A stretch of 54,178 nt of DNA from Rubrivivax sp. (GTDB taxonomy: Bacteria; Pseudomonadota; Gammaproteobacteria; Burkholderiales; Burkholderiaceae_C). Where the stretch lies: positions 1 to 54,178 of the forward strand of contig JAJTGU010000146.1 of NCBI GenBank assembly GCA_021297985.1, in the 5' to 3' direction. Positions 51,265 through 54,178 of the stretch are shown one piece after another; the stretch's first letter is position 1; every line of letters starts with the position of its first letter. The position numbers were made by a program, and so were the translations under genes. Below the pieces are notes generated by a model. That model saw only the letters and a list, made by a program, of their open reading frames with translations. It had not been told where the DNA came from and searched no databases.

Positions 51265-52509
51265 ATGTCCATGCTGGTCTGGGACGACGAAGTCAGAACC
51301 GCCTCGAAGCACGAATCGCCGCAGCCCTTGCGGCAGGTCCCTCCGACTGCGCAGCCCGCATTGCAGGTTGCCGTCCTGGCCACGATGCCGACTTCACCGA
51401 TGCCGACTGCACCGGTGCCGACTTCGACACCGTCGGTGCAAGCCAAGCCCGCTGTACCTGCAACCGTTGGTGCACCGATCCCGACCGCCGCGCCTCGACG
51501 TGTCAACGCGGCCGACAAGCGGATCATCAACGGCCAGACCGACGTCAACCAGCTGGTGCCATTCAAGTACAAGTGGGCCTGGGAAAAGTACCTGTCCACC
51601 TGCGCCAACCATTGGATGCCGCAGGAAGTGAACATGTCGCGCGACATCGCGACCTGGAAGGACCCGAACGGCCTGACCGAAGACGAGCGTCGCATCATCA
51701 AGCGCAACCTCGGCTTCTTCGTCACCGCCGATTCGCTCGCGGCCAACAACATCGTGCTCGGCACCTACAGGCACATCACGGCGCCCGAGTGCCGGCAGTT
51801 CCTGCTGCGTCAGGCCTTTGAAGAAGCGATCCACACCCACGCCTATCAGTACATCGTCGAGAGCCTGGGCCTGGACGAAAGCGAGATCTTCAACGCGTAC
51901 CACGAGGTTGCGTCGATCCGCGAGAAGGACGAGTTCCTGATCCCGTTCATCGACGCGATCATGGATCCGCACTTCGTGACGGGCACGCCCGAGGCCGACC
52001 AGACGCTTCTGAAGAGCCTGATCGTCTTCGCCTGCCTGATGGAAGGCCTGTTCTTCTACGTCGGCTTCACGCAGATCCTCTCGCTGGGCCGACAGAACAA
52101 GATGACCGGTGCAGCAGAGCAGTATCAGTACATCCTGCGTGACGAGTCGATGCACTGCAACTTCGGCATCGACCTGATCAACCAGATCAAGCTCGAGAAC
52201 CCGCACCTGTGGACGGCCGCGTTCAAGGCCGAGATCAAGACCCTGTTCGAGCGCGCGGTCCAGCTGGAGTACCGCTACGCCGAGGACACCATGCCCCGCG
52301 GCGTGCTGGGCCTGAACGCGAACATGTTCAAGGGCTATCTGCGCTACATCGCGAATCGGCGCGCGACGCAGATCGGTCTCAAGCCTCTGTTCCCGAACGA
52401 AGAGAACCCGTTTCCGTGGATGAGCGAGATGATCGATCTCAAGAAGGAGCGCAACTTCTTTGAGACCCGCGTCATTGACTACCAGACCGGGGGTGCGCTT
52501 GAGTGGTGA
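51265..52509 (+). CDS. nrdB: Ribonucleoside-diphosphate reductase beta subunit
   Basis: [42 protein letters not shown]...[17 protein letters not shown]...[13 protein letters not shown]: iron ligands; Pro/Thr-rich N-terminal linker. Confidence 0.97.
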   Translation: MSMLVWDDEVRTASKHESPQPLRQVPPTAQPALQVAVLATMPTSPMPTAPVPTSTPSVQAKPAVPATVGAPIPTAAPRRVNAADKRIINGQTDVNQLVPFKYKWAWEKYLSTCANHWMPQEVNMSRDIATWKDPNGLTEDERRIIKRNLGFFVTADSLAANNIVLGTYRHITAPECRQFLLRQAFEEAIHTHAYQYIVESLGLDESEIFNAYHEVASIREKDEFLIPFIDAIMDPHFVTGTPEADQTLLKSLIVFACLMEGLFFYVGFTQILSLGRQNKMTGAAEQYQYILRDESMHCNFGIDLINQIKLENPHLWTAAFKAEIKTLFERAVQLEYRYAEDTMPRGVLGLNANMFKGYLRYIANRRATQIGLKPLFPNEENPFPWMSEMIDLKKERNFFETRVIDYQTGGALEW

Positions 52510-52687
52510 GGCCATGTGCCCGCACCAAGCGAAGACTCACCGGCGTTTTGTGAGAGATCAAGAATTGCAGACCCAGGCAGGCGCCAAGACCGAAACGACC
52601 ACGAGTCGTGCCAGGTCTGCATCCGTGTTCATCGCACCGTGGCAACCGTGCCGGCATGAGGCCGACGCAGACCGTCGGGCGATGAAT

Positions 52688-52714
52688 CCTCGTATTGCAC
52701 GCGGCAGTACGAGG
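52688..52714 (+). repeat. Inverted repeat CCTCGTA-N13-TACGAGG upstream of the histone-like gene
   Basis: Perfect 7-bp arms, about 30 bp before the ATG, followed by TGTTTT. Confidence 0.6.
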
Positions 52715-52743
52715 TGTTTTGCAACTTGATCAAGGAGATCGTG

Positions 52744-53142
52744 ATGGCAACTGCGAAGAAGGCCGCTCCGGCCAAGAAGGCCCCGGCGAAGAAGGCGGCC
52801 CCTGCGAAGAAGGCAGCCCCGGCCAAGAAGGCGGCCCCTGCGAAGAAGGCAGCCCCGGCCAAGAAGGCGGCCCCTGCGAAGAAGGCCGCACCGGCCAAGA
52901 AGGCCGCCGCCAAGAAGGCCGCCCCCGCCAAGAAGGCCCCCGCGGCCAAGAAGGCAGCCCCGGCCAAGAAGGCCGCTCCGGCGAAGAAGGCTGCGGCTAA
53001 GAAGCCGGCTGTGAAGAAGCCTGCAGCAAAGAAGGCGGCAAAGAAGGCACCCGCTGCACCTGCCGCCGCTGCCCCTGCGCCAGCGAAGACGGCATTGAAC
53101 CCGGCGGCTGCATGGCCGTTCCCGACGGGCAACAAGCCCTAA
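52744..53142 (+). CDS. Histone H1-like Lys/Ala/Pro-repeat protein
   Basis: MATAKKAAPAKKAPAKKAAPAKKAAPAKK... repeats; strong SD AAGGAG 8 nt upstream. Confidence 0.9.
   Translation: MATAKKAAPAKKAPAKKAAPAKKAAPAKKAAPAKKAAPAKKAAPAKKAAPAKKAAAKKAAPAKKAPAAKKAAPAKKAAPAKKAAAKKPAVKKPAAKKAAKKAPAAPAAAAPAPAKTALNPAAAWPFPTGNKP
52789..52886 (+). repeat. 36-bp perfect tandem repeat (about 2.7 copies) inside the histone-like gene
   Basis: AAGAAGGCGGCCCCTGCGAAGAAGGCAGCCCCGGCC at 52789-52824 and 52825-52860, partial copy 52861-52886. Confidence 0.9.
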
Positions 53143-53183
53143 GGTGAGTGGATCCGTTGACCTGATGAGGTCGACGCGCTGAC

Positions 53184-53215
53184 GAGGCCCAGCACAGTGC
53201 TGGGCCTCTTTTCTT
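53184..53215 (+). terminator. Rho-independent terminator after the histone-like gene
   Basis: GAGGCCCAGCA CAG TGCTGGGCCTC TTTTCTT: perfect 11-bp stem plus T-tract. Confidence 0.9.
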
Positions 53216-53279
53216 GTGCCAGCCACTCTGCAACCATGTTGAGTCTCACACTCTCGTGATATGCAATTGAGGTGCGAAC

Positions 53280-54178
53280 ATGAGCCGCATGCTTGAGGAA
53301 ATCGACACCAACATCAAGAACGCGCCTTCAGAAGAGATTCGTGCTGAGTGGCAAGCCAAGAGGGCCTGCTATCTGGTTAGGGTGAGTCGCTATGCCGAAG
53401 CTCGCCAGTTGATCTCTTGGTTGAGGCCTAGATACCGGACTGGCCATGTTCCGACCGTATTGATCTGGATCATGCTGGCAGAGGGACTGCTGCTCATGTA
53501 CGAGGCCATGAGCATTGAGGCCGCAGATCGAATCCAGCGCGCCCAACTTCTTGCTAAAGCCATTGGGCACAAAGAACTTCTTTCAAACACGTCAGTTTGG
53601 CGTGCGCTGGTTGAGTTCAATTCGTCCGACTTTCAGCGAATGGCGCAGTCTTTACGCTTGGCCGCCGAGAACATGGGTGAGAGCCGTCTTGTTCAGTCCC
53701 GAGTTGCGCTCATCATTTCGCAGTGCTACTTGTTGTGCGGAGACTGGGAGGCCGCCAATAGATGGGGCTCCATGACGCAGCTGAACGCAACGAAGCTTGG
53801 CGATCAGGGCACTATCGAGGCGATGCTCTACAACAGAGCGGCGATGCACATTGGGCGACTAAGGGCCGAGGCTTGTGTGAGGGCAATCGATGAGAGTGAG
53901 GTCAAGGCTGTCGAGTACGAACTAGCGTCGGCGCGAAACTACTTTCGGCTGACCCAGCACCTTGAGACAGCTCGCCTTTTGGACCTTTGCGCTGCACGGC
54001 TGTTGTTGTTGCAAAAACGATTCTCGGAGGCTGACGAAGCGATGTCAGTGCTTCGCGGTGGGGGCGCTTTTCCTAAGTGGAACTTCAGCCCTGACCTTAT
54101 GGACTTGGAGCGTCTTTACTGTGTGTCCAGAGTTCATGGCGCTGTAAATGAGAGCCAACTTGCCGATGCTGTTGATGC
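53280..54178 (+). CDS. Partial CDS (3' end beyond window): helical-repeat/TPR-like protein, unknown function
   Basis: ATG at 53280 after GAGG; 299 codons with no stop: MSRMLEEIDTNIKNAPSEEIRAEWQAKRACYLVRVSRYAEARQLISWLRPRYRTGHVPTVLIWIMLAEGLLLMYEAMSIEAADRIQRAQLLAKAIGHKELL... Absent from the ORF track because no stop lies within the window. Confidence 0.8.
   Translation, partial: MSRMLEEIDTNIKNAPSEEIRAEWQAKRACYLVRVSRYAEARQLISWLRPRYRTGHVPTVLIWIMLAEGLLLMYEAMSIEAADRIQRAQLLAKAIGHKELLSNTSVWRALVEFNSSDFQRMAQSLRLAAENMGESRLVQSRVALIISQCYLLCGDWEAANRWGSMTQLNATKLGDQGTIEAMLYNRAAMHIGRLRAEACVRAIDESEVKAVEYELASARNYFRLTQHLETARLLDLCAARLLLLQKRFSEADEAMSVLRGGGAFPKWNFSPDLMDLERLYCVSRVHGAVNESQLADAVD

Noticed and set aside
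51388-51435. Short tandem repeats in nrdB as a regulatory iteron
   Set aside because: In-frame within a coding low-complexity linker; better explained as protein repeat.
52744-53142. CRISPR-like interpretation of the 36-bp repeats
   Set aside because: Repeats are contiguous, in-frame and encode KKAAPA modules; no spacers.

Overview
A GC-rich (except the last ~0.9 kb) betaproteobacterial chromosome segment. Gene order (ffh-ypjD-pilS-pilR, pilB-pilC-pilD-coaE-zapD-yacG, rplU-rpmA-obgE-proB, hemA-prfA-prmC) suggests Burkholderiales. Three blocks are visible. (1) ~1-18050 is an accessory amino-sugar/glycan utilisation locus: a SIS-domain-like gene truncated at the left edge, NagA, a full CUT1-type ABC importer, a PF12831-like FAD oxidoreductase, a DUF4127-like protein, a GH38 alpha-mannosidase, a GntR/HutC regulator, a NanE-like epimerase, a TonB-dependent receptor, a GHL10-like glycosidase and a BadF-type kinase. 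This is the strongest candidate for an undescribed system. (2) ~18030-53210 is mostly conserved housekeeping: type IV pilus genes, two tRNAs (Pro-CGG, Met-CAU), SRP genes, nrdAB behind two well-spaced NrdR-box-like palindromes, and a Lys/Ala-repeat histone H1-like gene. (3) From ~53220 base composition drops, and an ORF absent from the supplied track (53280 to the window end) encodes a helical-repeat protein, possibly the edge of an accessory island. All family assignments come from reading motifs and translations; no database search was run.
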